The notes: generated by a model not told the origin, from the letters alone. Counted from the stretch's first letter, positions 1 through 7,756 are shown. The stretch: 22,111 nucleotides of DNA from an uncultured Pelagibacteraceae bacterium (GCA_902509725.1 CABWYI010000012.1:1-22111); one strand, 5' to 3'. A program made the numbers and translations.

Positions 1-66
1 CCACAACCTACTGGAAAAAGATATTGTAATAACGGTGTATGCTTAATATTTAAAGAAAAAAAATGA
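1..66 (+). CDS. msrB: Peptide methionine sulfoxide reductase MsrB, C-terminal end (partial)
   Basis: Only the last 21 codons are inside the window; the gene begins upstream. The reading frame starts at base 1 and ends at TGA 64-66. The visible tail contains PQPTGKRYCNNGV followed by a short hydrophobic-basic end. This closely matches the conserved C-terminus of MsrB (typically P-x-PTG-x-RYC-x-N), where the Cys of RYC is the catalytic cysteine. MsrB reduces the R-epimer of methionine sulfoxide in oxidised proteins. Its stop codon overlaps the start of the next gene in an ATGA arrangement, so the two are probably translationally coupled. The call rests on a short tail, but the motif is distinctive. 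Confidence 0.75.
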   Translation, partial: PQPTGKRYCNNGVCLIFKEKK

Positions 67-404
67 TTTTTACATATATTAGTTTTTTAATTGGAATTAT
101 TTGGTCTTATTCAATAATAAAAACACAATCTGTTTTTAATAAAAAGACTGGTATTATATTTAAAATCTTTATTACAAAAGTTTCTTGGATTACTTTTATA
201 ACTGCTTGCTACTTTGGTTATAAAAACTTTTCAATAAAATATACTGTTATTGGTATTGTAATTAGTGTTTTGTCAGTTCATATTTGTTTTAATTTATCAA
301 AAAAATATATCAATCAAAGATTTGATGAAAAACAAATTATAACTTTTAAGAGTTTTTTTGAATATACTTTAATTTTTTTAATAGTTTATTTTCTTTTATT
401 TTAA
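63..404 (+). CDS. Small integral membrane protein of unknown function (113 aa)
   Basis: I do not recognise the family. The protein is strongly hydrophobic, with about four probable membrane segments: near residues 3-18, 38-55, 60-77 and 97-113. Short lysine/arginine-rich loops lie between them, and the C-terminus ends inside a hydrophobic stretch (FLIVYFLLF). The ATG overlaps the TGA of the upstream msrB tail (ATGA), which supports this start and suggests one transcript. Its 3' end overlaps the convergent glutaredoxin gene by 9 bases. A link to methionine sulfoxide repair is suggested only by position. No cysteine pair or haem-binding motif stands out. Confidence 0.6.
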   Translation: MIFTYISFLIGIIWSYSIIKTQSVFNKKTGIIFKIFITKVSWITFITACYFGYKNFSIKYTVIGIVISVLSVHICFNLSKKYINQRFDEKQIITFKSFFEYTLIFLIVYFLLF

Positions 405-650
405 AAGATCTTGAAGTTTATTTTCTTTTTCTAAAGCCCTTACCTCATCATAGCCACCAATGTGCTGATCATCAAAAAATATTTGTGGTATTGTTCTCTT
501 TCCATTAGCTTTCTTAATCATTTCATCCATAGCGCCATCAACAGTTGCAATATTTATTTCATTATAGTTTGCATTATTTCTTGTTAATAATCTTTTAGCT
601 GCTTCACAGTAATTGCACATTGGTCCAGTATAAATTGTAATTTTTTTCAT
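396..650 (-). CDS. grxC: Glutaredoxin (GrxC-type, dithiol)
   Basis: This 84-residue protein has the length and layout of a class I glutaredoxin. It would reduce protein disulfides and glutathione mixed disulfides in the cytoplasm using glutathione. The active site is C12-N-Y-C15, a variant of the usual CPYC with Asn in place of Pro. The cis-proline loop is visible as TIPQIFFDD, and the glutathione-binding segment as GGYDEVRALE near residues 65-74. The start is ATG at 648-650. It lies 3 bases after the stop of the DUF2805 gene, so the two form a small operon. Its 3' end overlaps the convergent membrane protein gene, leaving no room for a terminator. Confidence 0.93.
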   Translation of the reverse strand: MKKITIYTGPMCNYCEAAKRLLTRNNANYNEINIATVDGAMDEMIKKANGKRTIPQIFFDDQHIGGYDEVRALEKENKLQDLLK

Positions 651-653
651 TAT

Positions 654-950
654 CTATAAATAATCACCTTTTTTTATTTTACTAGTTATTTGTTTTCTAG
701 AGTATTCAAACTTTTTTCTATGTTTTATACTTTTTTGGTTAACTCTTTTTCTCCATAATCTGAATGATGACGGTTTTAGAGATCTTCGCATAATTTTGAT
801 GACATTAGCCTCTGAATATCCAGTTTTTTTTTCAATTTCTTCAAAAGTGATCCTGTCTGCCCAGGCAGCCCAGATGACCCAATCTGGATCTTCAATATTT
901 GGCTCTGAATTTTTGACCCTGGTTAAAGGCCTGTGACCTTTTTTTTTCAT
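654..950 (-). CDS. DUF2805 / TIGR03643 family protein
   Basis: A 98-residue basic protein. The core near residues 22-78 matches the TIGR03643/DUF2805 pattern. It reads PDWVIWAAWADRITFEEI, then a helix-turn-helix-like stretch (TGYSEANVIKIMRRSLKPSSF), then a Trp-Arg-rich segment (RLWRKRV). No biochemical function is known to me. The basic charge and helix pattern would allow nucleic-acid binding, which is inference. The lysine-rich C-terminal tail after about residue 80 is less conserved in appearance. AAAGGA lies just upstream of the ATG at 948-950. The gene precedes the glutaredoxin gene with a 3-base gap. Members of this family are common in marine bacteria. Confidence 0.85.
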   Translation of the reverse strand: MKKKGHRPLTRVKNSEPNIEDPDWVIWAAWADRITFEEIEKKTGYSEANVIKIMRRSLKPSSFRLWRKRVNQKSIKHRKKFEYSRKQITSKIKKGDYL

Positions 951-957
951 AAATCCT

Positions 958-1032
958 TTATATTTGAGAAAAATAGATAATGCATTTTTTTTTAGATCTG
1001 TTATATTGGTAAAGATAGTCCTTCTTAGCCAT
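958..1032 (-). CDS. Possible 24-residue leader ORF upstream of the DUF2805 gene
   Basis: Read on the minus strand, an ATG at 1032-1030 is preceded by GGGAG at six-base spacing. It opens a 24-codon frame starting MAKKDYLYQY and ending at TAA 960-958, eight bases before the next ATG. The start codon and ribosome site lie in the loop of a 13-bp hairpin, and codons 4-8 form one arm. This layout is like a leader peptide, but length and AT content also allow a chance ORF. I do not recognise the peptide. Confidence 0.3.
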   Translation of the reverse strand: MAKKDYLYQYNRSKKKCIIYFSQI

Positions 1033-1066
1033 CTTTAGCTCCCGGTTTTTAAGGACTATCTTTTTT
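1011..1066. promoter_or_regulatory. Strong hairpin with T-run on plus strand
   Basis: AAAGATAGTCCTT at 1011-1023 is perfectly complementary to AAGGACTATCTTT at 1051-1063, with a 27-base loop. On the plus strand it is followed directly by T residues (T1061-1066), giving a terminator-like structure, yet no plus-strand gene lies just upstream. On the minus strand the same hairpin would sit in the leader of the DUF2805-glutaredoxin mRNA, with a ribosome-binding site and ATG in its loop. It could be a terminator of an unannotated plus-strand transcript or a leader element. Confidence 0.55.
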
Positions 1067-1434
1067 ATCGACTTTCTAAAGTTTTTATCCCATTTTTTTT
1101 GATAGAATTTTTTTGTAAATTAACTGGTTGTTGGCCGGATTAAAATTAATATCAAAAAATTATTCCTGACTTTATTGAAGATATCCTTTTAAATAGAATC
1201 CTTTGTAAACATGATATTTAAAAAGAATTCTGGGACCTTTCTCTTATATCTAAAAATAATCAATTATTAGTTGCTTTATAAAAATTTTGAAAAAAACTGT
1301 TGATATACAACATTAATTTGTTGTTTTTTTGCAACAATAAAATTTTTTTTGTTAATATTCTAAAATATGCAGTATTTAATTTTTATTTATGTTAAATATT
1401 CCAAATATTATTAATAATAAAAATAAGGACTAAT
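1064..1434. other. AT-rich intergenic region upstream of the outer membrane protein gene
   Basis: About 370 bases without a convincing ORF on either strand. It probably holds the promoter and 5' leader of the outer membrane protein gene. A small inverted repeat, TTGTTG (1318-1323) with CAACAA (1332-1337), has an 8-base T-rich loop. The ribosome-binding site AAGGAC lies at 1424-1429. I could not choose a -35/-10 pair with confidence because the region is nearly all A and T. Confidence 0.5.
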
Positions 1435-2106
1435 ATGAAAAAAATATTAATTTCTACATTGGGTATGTTGTTTATGACAGCATCAGCTTTTGCTGCGAAT
1501 GTAGGTGTATCAGGAACTGCTCTTTACTACAGTGCGAGTGGTACTGAGACAACAAAATCAAGTGGTGAGAAAAATGATAAAAGTGACTCAGGTTTTGCTC
1601 CTATGGCTTCAGTTTTTGTTGAGCAAGAATTAGGTACTGGTGTTACTGTTGGTTTAGATTTAATGCCATACAGTGCAAAAATTGGATCTGGTTCTATGGA
1701 CAAAGATGATGACGCTGAAACAAGTGGAACAAACAAAGTTGATGTTAACTTTAAAAATCACGTAACTCTCTATGCAGAAGTTCCAACTAACTTTGGTAGT
1801 ATCGATGGTGGTTTCATTAAAGTTGGATTACACAGAGTTTCTGTAGAAACTGACGACGTATTATCTACTGGATCAAAATATAGTGATGAAGACATTACTG
1901 GATTTATGTTTGGTTTTGGTAAAAAAGGAGATCTTGCTAACGGTGGCTTTTTTAAAATCGAAGGTCAAGTTTCAAGATACGGAGGAGCAACTTTTAACGC
2001 TGCAACAGGAGGAAATGCTGCAGGTGATGGAAGTGTTTTCAACAAAGTTGAATTAGATGATTTTACTACTGCTGGAATTAAATTTTCAGTTGGTAAAGCA
2101 TTTTAA
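1435..2106 (+). CDS. Secreted outer membrane beta-barrel-like protein
   Basis: A 223-residue protein with a clear signal peptide. A basic start (MKK) and hydrophobic core lead to a likely cleavage after A20 (SAFA|ANVG). The mature part is rich in Gly, Ser, Thr and Asp with alternating hydrophobic residues (VTVGLDLMPY, GGFIKVGLHRV, FMFGFGKKG), and ends in phenylalanine (FSVGKAF), as outer membrane barrels do. It therefore probably sits in the outer membrane as a small porin-like protein, though the family is not identified. AAGGAC five bases before the ATG is a good ribosome-binding site. The gene stands alone, with a long leader and a strong terminator, which suggests independent and possibly high expression. 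Confidence 0.8.
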   Translation: MKKILISTLGMLFMTASAFAANVGVSGTALYYSASGTETTKSSGEKNDKSDSGFAPMASVFVEQELGTGVTVGLDLMPYSAKIGSGSMDKDDDAETSGTNKVDVNFKNHVTLYAEVPTNFGSIDGGFIKVGLHRVSVETDDVLSTGSKYSDEDITGFMFGFGKKGDLANGGFFKIEGQVSRYGGATFNAATGGNAAGDGSVFNKVELDDFTTAGIKFSVGKAF

Positions 2107-2126
2107 TCTACCTCAATTTAAAATTT

Positions 2127-2166
2127 AAAAACTCCAACAATTAATAAATTGTTGGAGTTTTTTTTT
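2127..2166 (+). terminator. Rho-independent terminator after the outer membrane protein gene
   Basis: ACTCCAACAATT (2131-2142) pairs perfectly with AATTGTTGGAGT (2147-2158) around a 4-base loop. It is followed by a run of nine T, and flanking A/T residues lengthen the stem. It lies 25 bases after the stop codon. Confidence 0.95.
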
Positions 2167-2191
2167 GTTCATTATATTGTGAGAATAGATA

Positions 2192-2959
2192 ATGAAATTA
2201 GGTTTTATAGGAACTGGGAAAATTGCATTTTCAGTAATCAGTGGAATAGCTAAGTCTTCGATTAAGTATAAAAAGATAATAATCTCAAGTAGAAATCGAA
2301 TTCTTTCTAAAAAATTGAAAAAAAAATTTAAAAAAATTGTAATTGAAAAAGACAATCAAAATATATTAGATCAATGTGATTGGATTTTTTTGGCAGTAAC
2401 GCCAAATGTGGGGCAAAAAATTATTCAAAAGTTAAGATTTAAATCTAACCAAACAATCATAAGCTTTATTTCAACAATTAATCTTTTAGAATTAAAAAAG
2501 ATGATCAAGGTTAAAGCTGATATTATAAGAGCAATACCTTTACCACCCATATCCTTAAAAAAGGGACCAGTTCCTATCTACCCTCCCAACAGAAAAGTAA
2601 AAATTTTTTTTGATAAGATAGGTTCAGCTATAGAAATTAGAAATGAAAAGTTATCGAAAAATTTTTGGTCAACATCGGGAATGATGGCATCTTACTATCA
2701 AATATTGAAAATTATGAGTGATTGGCTTGTTAAAAAAGGAATTAAAAGGTTAGATGCGCAAAGATATATAACAACATTATTTCTAGCCTTATCTGAGGAT
2801 GCGGTAGTTAGCTCAAAAAAAAACTTGGATATTCTGGTAAAAGAGTCTCAAACACCCAGAGGTCTTAATGAGCAAGGTTTAAAAGTCATGAGTAAAAAAG
2901 GTGTATATAAATCTATAATAAAAACTTTAAACAGTATTCATAAAAGATTAAACAAATAA
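2192..2959 (+). CDS. Pyrroline-5-carboxylate reductase-like NAD(P)-dependent oxidoreductase
   Basis: A 255-residue protein with the two-part ProC layout. An N-terminal Rossmann fold begins with GFIGTGKIAFSV (residues 4-15), and a helical C-terminal dimerisation domain follows. True P5C reductases convert pyrroline-5-carboxylate to proline. Here the conserved C-terminal SPGGTT motif reads TPRGLNEQG, and the usual GPAY stretch is replaced by SGMMASYYQ. I infer a divergent ProC-like subfamily whose substrate may not be P5C. It is the first gene after a terminator and ends 3 bases before the first ABC ATPase ATG, so it is probably transcribed with the importer and may act on the imported compound. 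The protein is unusually lysine-rich. Confidence 0.72.
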   Translation: MKLGFIGTGKIAFSVISGIAKSSIKYKKIIISSRNRILSKKLKKKFKKIVIEKDNQNILDQCDWIFLAVTPNVGQKIIQKLRFKSNQTIISFISTINLLELKKMIKVKADIIRAIPLPPISLKKGPVPIYPPNRKVKIFFDKIGSAIEIRNEKLSKNFWSTSGMMASYYQILKIMSDWLVKKGIKRLDAQRYITTLFLALSEDAVVSSKKNLDILVKESQTPRGLNEQGLKVMSKKGVYKSIIKTLNSIHKRLNK

Positions 2960-2962
2960 TTA

Positions 2963-3748
2963 ATGCCAAAAAATATCTTAGAAATTAATAATCTTTCAAA
3001 ATATTTTGGAGGCTTGGCAGCCGTTGCTGACTGTTCTTTAAAAGTTAAAAAGGGTTCTATAACAGGTATTATTGGTCCCAACGGATCTGGAAAAACAACT
3101 TTATTTAATTTAATTGCTGGTAATTTAAAATCGTCAGCCGGAAGTGTCGTATTTAATAATGAGAATATAACTGATGTTCCTTCATATGAGTTATTTTCAA
3201 AAGGTTTGCTTAGAACTTTCCAAATAGCACATGAATTTACAAATTTATCAGTTTTAGAAAACTTAATGATGGTACCCGGTAATCAGGCTGGGGAAAAATT
3301 AATGAACGCTTTATTAAAGCCCTCATTGGTTGCAAAAGAGGAAAGTCGAATAAAAGAAAAAGCTATGGAAGTTGTAAATTTTCTTAATTTAAGTCATTTA
3401 AAAAATGAGTTGGCTGGTAACTTATCTGGAGGTCAGAAAAAATTGTTAGAATTAGGTCGAACTATGATGGTTGATGCTAAATTAGTTTTGTTAGATGAGG
3501 TTGGTGCTGGTGTAAATAGAACTTTATTGAAAGATCTTGGGACAGCAATAGAAAAATTAAATAAAGAAAAAGGATATACATTTTGTATGATTGAGCATGA
3601 TATGGATTTTATTGGAAGATTATGTGACCCAGTAATAGTTATGGCTGAGGGGTCGGTTCTTTTTGAGGGTTCAGTTGAGGATGCAAAAAAAGATGAAAAA
3701 GTTATTGAAAGTTATTTAGGCAGAGGTTCAAAGTTAAAGGATAATTGA
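2963..3748 (+). CDS. livG: Branched-chain-type ABC importer ATP-binding protein (LivG family)
   Basis: One of two cytoplasmic ATPases that power a hydrophobic-amino-acid-type (HAAT) importer. At 261 residues it has the usual LivG length. Visible motifs are Walker A GPNGSGKTT (38-46), Q-loop Q87, signature LSGGQ (154-158), Walker B LVLLDE (174-179) and switch His212 (MIEHDMDF). The residue after the catalytic Glu is Val (DEVGAGVN), where most relatives have Pro. The gene begins 3 bases after the ProC-like gene and its stop lies directly against the start of livF. The symbol is given by family; the transported substrate cannot be read from the ATPase. Confidence 0.93.
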   Translation: MPKNILEINNLSKYFGGLAAVADCSLKVKKGSITGIIGPNGSGKTTLFNLIAGNLKSSAGSVVFNNENITDVPSYELFSKGLLRTFQIAHEFTNLSVLENLMMVPGNQAGEKLMNALLKPSLVAKEESRIKEKAMEVVNFLNLSHLKNELAGNLSGGQKKLLELGRTMMVDAKLVLLDEVGAGVNRTLLKDLGTAIEKLNKEKGYTFCMIEHDMDFIGRLCDPVIVMAEGSVLFEGSVEDAKKDEKVIESYLGRGSKLKDN

Positions 3749-3750
3749 GT

Positions 3751-4458
3751 ATGGCATTTTTTGAAGGTAACAAAATGACTGGTGGTTATGGAAATGGGCC
3801 AGATATAATTAATTCATGTTCTGTAAATGTCGAGAGAGGAGAAATAGTATCAATTCTTGGACCTAATGGAGCTGGGAAATCTACAGCAATGAAAGCAATG
3901 CTAGGTTTATTAAATCTCAAATCTGGATCAGTAGTTATCAATGGCAAGGATATTTCAAAACTTTCACCTCAAGATAGAGTAAAAGAAGGTATTTCATTTG
4001 TTCCTCAAACAAAAAATGTTTTTGCAGGTATGACTGTTGAAGAAAATTTAGAGATGGGCGCTTTCTTAATAAAAGCGGAATTTAAAGAAACAATTGATGA
4101 AATTTTTGACTTATTTCCAATTCTTAAAGAAAAAAAAGATCAGTTAGTTGGTGAATTATCTGGTGGGCAAAGACAACAAGTTGCACTAGGTAGAGCTCTT
4201 ATGATTAAGCCTTCTGTACTAATGTTAGATGAACCAACTGCTGGTGTTTCACCTATTGTGATGGATGAACTATTTGATCACATTGTTAAAGTGAAAAGAA
4301 CCAATGTAGCAATTTTGATGGTTGAGCAAAATGCGAAGCAGGCATTAAATATTTCTGATAGAGGATATGTTTTGGTAACAGGCGAGAACCGTTATTCTGG
4401 TACTGGAAAAGAATTATTAGAAGACCCAAGAGTAAGAAGCTCTTTTCTAGGTGGATAA
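3751..4458 (+). CDS. livF: Branched-chain-type ABC importer ATP-binding protein (LivF family)
   Basis: The second ATPase of the importer, 235 residues from the ATG chosen here. A TTG at 3745, overlapping the livG stop, would add two residues. Motifs are Walker A GPNGAGKST (37-45), Q-loop Q86, signature LSGGQ (136-140) and Walker B VLMLDE (156-161). The switch position reads MVEQNAKQ, with Gln instead of His. That is typical of LivF and separates it from LivG. LivF pairs with LivG below the LivH-LivM channel. Its stop codon TAA is followed after one base by the likely ATG of livH, so translation is probably coupled through the whole cluster. Confidence 0.93.
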   Translation: MAFFEGNKMTGGYGNGPDIINSCSVNVERGEIVSILGPNGAGKSTAMKAMLGLLNLKSGSVVINGKDISKLSPQDRVKEGISFVPQTKNVFAGMTVEENLEMGAFLIKAEFKETIDEIFDLFPILKEKKDQLVGELSGGQRQQVALGRALMIKPSVLMLDEPTAGVSPIVMDELFDHIVKVKRTNVAILMVEQNAKQALNISDRGYVLVTGENRYSGTGKELLEDPRVRSSFLGG

Positions 4459-4459
4459 T

Positions 4460-5470
4460 ATGGATTTTGTAAACGCAATTATACTTTTATTAAATTATAT
4501 TTTTGTTCCTGCTTTGGCATATGGATCTCAATTAGCACTTGGAGCAATTTTTGTAACATTAATCTATGGAATTTTACGATTTGCAAACTTTGCTACTGGG
4601 GACATGATGTCTTTTGGAACAATGTTTACAATCCTATTCACTTGGTATTTTCAGTCTATTGGTATCAGTCTTGGAGTTTTACCAACAGCTTTATTAGCTA
4701 TTCCTTTTGCAATTATTTTTATGATTGGCTACATGCTTCTGATAGATAAATTTGTCTTTAAATATTACCGGGTAAATAAAAGCCCCCCTGTTCAATTAGC
4801 TATGGTAAGTATTGGAGTAATGTTTGTTACCCAGGCTGTGGTTCGTATAATTATTGGACCTTCTGATAGAAGATTTTTTGATGGAGAAAAATTTTTAATT
4901 AAGGCTGGTGAATTTAAAGAAATGACAGGATTAAATGAGGGTCTAGCAATAAAATCAACTCAAGTCTTAACAATTATTGTAACACTAGTTTTAGTTTCAT
5001 CTCTTTTTTGGTTTTTAAATAAAACTAAAACAGGAAAAAGTATGAGAGCATATTCTGATAATGAAGACTTGGCATTGTTATCAGGTATTGATCCAAAAAA
5101 AATAGTCATGATAACTTGGGTTATAGCAGGTATTCTAGCTACAATTGGTGGTGCTCTATACGGTTTAGATAAAAGTTTTAAACCATTCACATATTTTAAC
5201 AACATGCTTCCAATATTCGCTGCAGCAATTGTGGGAGGTATTGGGAATCCATTTGGAGCTTTTTTAGGAGGTTATGTAATTGCTTTTTCTGAAATACTAT
5301 TAACATATGCTTATAGAAAATTTTTCATGTATGTTTTGCCTGAAAGCATGGAACCTGGTAGTTTAGTTCAATTACTTTCAACTGACTATAAATTTGCAGT
5401 ATCGTTTTCAATATTAGTCATTGTATTACTCTATCGACCATCAGGAATATTTAAAGGGAAGGTGTTGTGA
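4460..5470 (+). CDS. livH: Branched-chain-type ABC importer permease (LivH family)
   Basis: Inner membrane permease of about 336 residues. It has many hydrophobic segments and the LivH hallmarks YGILRFANFATGDMM near the N-terminus and GKSMRAYSDNEDLALLSGID in the cytoplasmic ATPase-contact loop. The late motif IFAAAIVGGIGNPFGAFLGG is also typical. I chose the ATG at 4460 over an in-frame GTG at 4451, because AGGTGG (4449-4454) then sits at normal spacing as ribosome-binding site. The protein is somewhat longer than the E. coli LivH (308). Its last codons overlap the GTG start of livM by four bases. Confidence 0.92.
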   Translation: MDFVNAIILLLNYIFVPALAYGSQLALGAIFVTLIYGILRFANFATGDMMSFGTMFTILFTWYFQSIGISLGVLPTALLAIPFAIIFMIGYMLLIDKFVFKYYRVNKSPPVQLAMVSIGVMFVTQAVVRIIIGPSDRRFFDGEKFLIKAGEFKEMTGLNEGLAIKSTQVLTIIVTLVLVSSLFWFLNKTKTGKSMRAYSDNEDLALLSGIDPKKIVMITWVIAGILATIGGALYGLDKSFKPFTYFNNMLPIFAAAIVGGIGNPFGAFLGGYVIAFSEILLTYAYRKFFMYVLPESMEPGSLVQLLSTDYKFAVSFSILVIVLLYRPSGIFKGKVL

Positions 5471-6837
5471 GAAAAAATTTAAATGTAATAGCAGCTTACA
5501 GTATAATGATGGGGTTAATTATCCTTGTTGGAATATTTCAATCCTGGAACATTGCTTTATCAATATTTAATTTATGCTTGATTTCAGCTGTCATGACAAT
5601 GGGTGCAAATATCCAATGGGGTTATGCTGGCCTAATTAACTTTGGAATAATGGGATATACAGCTTTAGGTGGTTTGGCAGCAGTTTTAATTTCAGTTAAT
5701 CCAGTTCAAGAAGCCTGGAGCGCAGGTGGTTCAAATATTTTATTCAGCCTGTTTCTTATTATAGGAATGGTATTAGCTGTTAGATATGTTTTAAAGAAAT
5801 ACGGAAAATCTAAAACAAGAACTTATATTATTGCTACAATTATTATCTTAGGAATAATCATAATACGATTTGTATCTGAGCCTGGTATTGAGGCAATTGA
5901 AGAGGTGGATCCAGCAAAAACTGGTTTTTTGGGTGGACTTGGTCTTCCAATTATTTTTTCTTGGATAGTTGGAGCTTTGTTTGCTGGTGGATTAGCATTT
6001 GTTATAGGTAAAGTTGCTTTAGGTTTAAGAGCAGATTACTTAGCGATAGCAACTTTATTAATATCTGAAATTGTAATTGCAATCATTAAACATGAAGATT
6101 GGCTAACAAGAGGAGTAAAGAATGTAATCGGATTAAAACGTCCTGCACCTTACGAGGTAAATTTACAACAAACTGATTGGTTCATTAACTTAGTTGAAAA
6201 ATTTAATTCAAGTAAATTGAATTTAATTTCAGATTTTGCTGAAAGACAAGCTGCTCTTAACCAATTTGTAATTGAAGGATCATCAGTTTTCGTAAAACTT
6301 TGTTATTCGGGGCTATTTTTAATAGTTGTGATCATTCTATTAATTTTAACTCAAAAAGCACTTTATTCTCCATGGGGAAGAATGATGAGAGCTATAAGAG
6401 ATAATGAAGAGGCAGCTAACGCTATGGGTAAAAATGTTGTTAAGCAACATCTTTTAATATTTGTTTTAGGCTCAGCTATTGTTGGAATTGCTGGGGCGAT
6501 GTTAGTAACCCAAGATGGATTATTTACTCCAGGAAGTTATAGACCGATGAGATACACTTTTTTAATCTGGGTTATGGTTATAGTTGGAGGAAGTGGAAAT
6601 AATTTTGGTGCAATTCTTGGAGGTTTTGCGGTTTGGTTCTTATGGATTGAAGCTGCACCAATAGGATTATATTTAGTACATCTAACAACTGCAGGTTTAG
6701 AGGATACAAACGCTTTAAAAGTCCATTTAATTGAGAGTGTACCTTATTTTAGATTTTTAATGATGGGAATAGGTTTATTATTAATTATGAGGTATAGACC
6801 AAAGGGTATACTTCCTGAAAAAATAGAAATAAAATAA
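5467..6837 (+). CDS. livM: Branched-chain-type ABC importer permease (LivM family)
   Basis: Second permease, 456 residues, starting at GTG in a GTGA overlap with livH. Family signatures are NIQWGYAGLINFGIMGYTALGG near residues 47-68, LGLRADYLAIATLLISEI, and the ATPase-contact loop SPWGRMMRAIRDNEEAANAMG, followed by LRPKG-like RYRPKGILPE at the C-terminus. It is longer than E. coli LivM (425) because of a charged stretch near residues 95-150 and an insertion between the GLKRPAPYE segment and the contact loop. With LivH it would form the transmembrane channel. Confidence 0.92.
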   Translation: MRKNLNVIAAYSIMMGLIILVGIFQSWNIALSIFNLCLISAVMTMGANIQWGYAGLINFGIMGYTALGGLAAVLISVNPVQEAWSAGGSNILFSLFLIIGMVLAVRYVLKKYGKSKTRTYIIATIIILGIIIIRFVSEPGIEAIEEVDPAKTGFLGGLGLPIIFSWIVGALFAGGLAFVIGKVALGLRADYLAIATLLISEIVIAIIKHEDWLTRGVKNVIGLKRPAPYEVNLQQTDWFINLVEKFNSSKLNLISDFAERQAALNQFVIEGSSVFVKLCYSGLFLIVVIILLILTQKALYSPWGRMMRAIRDNEEAANAMGKNVVKQHLLIFVLGSAIVGIAGAMLVTQDGLFTPGSYRPMRYTFLIWVMVIVGGSGNNFGAILGGFAVWFLWIEAAPIGLYLVHLTTAGLEDTNALKVHLIESVPYFRFLMMGIGLLLIMRYRPKGILPEKIEIK

Positions 6838-6841
6838 TTTT

Positions 6842-6910
6842 ATGAAATATATAATATTAGGTGCCGCAATAGCCTGGGCCATGTATATGGCTGACAAATA
6901 CATGTTTTAA
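6842..6910 (+). CDS. Putative 22-residue membrane microprotein downstream of livM
   Basis: An ATG 4 bases after the livM stop opens a 22-codon frame ending at TAA 6908-6910. The peptide starts MKYIILGAAIAWAMYMADKY. It has one basic residue, then about 14 hydrophobic residues with a G-A-A small-residue patch, then a short charged end, so it could be a single-pass membrane peptide. No clear ribosome-binding site is seen, so reinitiation from livM would be needed. The amino acid pattern looks less random than expected for AT-rich spacer. The family is unknown to me. Confidence 0.45.
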   Translation: MKYIILGAAIAWAMYMADKYMF

Positions 6911-6952
6911 GTAATAAAACTTTATATAATTTAATCTAATTAATAAAAATAA

Positions 6953-7714
6953 ATGAATATCTTATCTTATTTGCAATTGAGCATTCCAGAAATTATATTT
7001 ATTTTATTTACAGTATTTGTTGCATCAATAATTAGAGGTTTTAATGGTTTTGGTTTTTCTGCAACTTGTATTTCAGGGTTTTCTTTTATACTTCCTGCAA
7101 TTGAGATAGTTCCAATAATATTAATTCTCGAAGTTCTAATAAGTATTTTTATGATTCCATATATTTGGAATCAAATAGACTGGAGCTTTGTTTCAAAGAT
7201 TTTATTTGGAATTATTATTGGGTCTCCCATAGGCCTAATTTTACTTAAATATTTAGATTCAGAGATAACACATTTATCTGTTTGTATAATTATAATATTT
7301 TTTTCTTTGCTTTTAATGAAAGGATATTCAAATCAAAATATAAATAACAATTTTGGAAAATTTTTAACTGGAATTGTATCTGGAACACTTAATAGTTTAA
7401 CAACATTAGGAGGAATGCCAGTTGCACTTTTTTTGTTAGTTACAAGTATACAGCCAGCAATAATTAGGGCCTCATTAGCGGCTTTATTTTTTTTAACAGA
7501 TATATATGCATTCATTTTAAGTTATTTTGCTGGCATAGTAGATTGGCTAACTATCTATAGAACAATCCCATTGATAGTTATTTTGCCAATAGGTGTTTAT
7601 ATTGGAAATAAATTTTTTGTTAAAAGCAAAGAAGAAACTTACAGAAAAGTGGTCTTTTACTTTTTAATAATTGTTTCAATAATTGGAATTTTAAGAATAG
7701 GGAATATTTTTTAA
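6953..7714 (+). CDS. TauE/SafE family membrane transporter
   Basis: A 253-residue polytopic membrane protein with about eight hydrophobic segments. The TauE/SafE repeat is visible twice: SIIRGFNGFGFSATCISGF near residues 25-43, and FLTGIVSGTLNSLTTLGGMPVALFLL in the second half. Members export sulfite, sulfoacetate or other organic anions, or act as uptake carriers, so the family alone does not fix the substrate. It follows the importer genes on the same strand after 42 bases of AT-rich spacer and ends just before a two-way terminator. It is probably the last gene of the importer operon, although an own promoter in the spacer is possible. Confidence 0.85.
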   Translation: MNILSYLQLSIPEIIFILFTVFVASIIRGFNGFGFSATCISGFSFILPAIEIVPIILILEVLISIFMIPYIWNQIDWSFVSKILFGIIIGSPIGLILLKYLDSEITHLSVCIIIIFFSLLLMKGYSNQNINNNFGKFLTGIVSGTLNSLTTLGGMPVALFLLVTSIQPAIIRASLAALFFLTDIYAFILSYFAGIVDWLTIYRTIPLIVILPIGVYIGNKFFVKSKEETYRKVVFYFLIIVSIIGILRIGNIF

Positions 7715-7715
7715 A

Positions 7716-7756
7716 TAAAAAAAACCCCAGCAAATTTCTATGCTGGGGTTTAAATT
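7716..7756. terminator. Bidirectional terminator between convergent genes
   Basis: AAACCCCAGCA (7722-7732) pairs perfectly with TGCTGGGGTTT (7741-7751) around an 8-base loop. On the minus strand the stem is followed by a long uninterrupted T-run, a strong terminator for the binding-protein gene. On the plus strand the tail (TTTAAATTTT) is weaker but could end the TauE/SafE transcript. Confidence 0.93.

Noticed and set aside
1070..1420. tRNA, riboswitch or small RNA in the long spacer
   Set aside because: I looked for cloverleaf and known riboswitch cores by eye and found only weak AT-rich inverted repeats.
1527..1736. Minus-strand ORF inside the outer membrane protein gene
   Set aside because: It is a shadow of a well-supported coding gene with signal peptide, ribosome site and terminator.
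4451..4459. GTG start for livH adding three residues
   Set aside because: AGGTGG overlapping this GTG is better read as the ribosome-binding site for ATG 4460.
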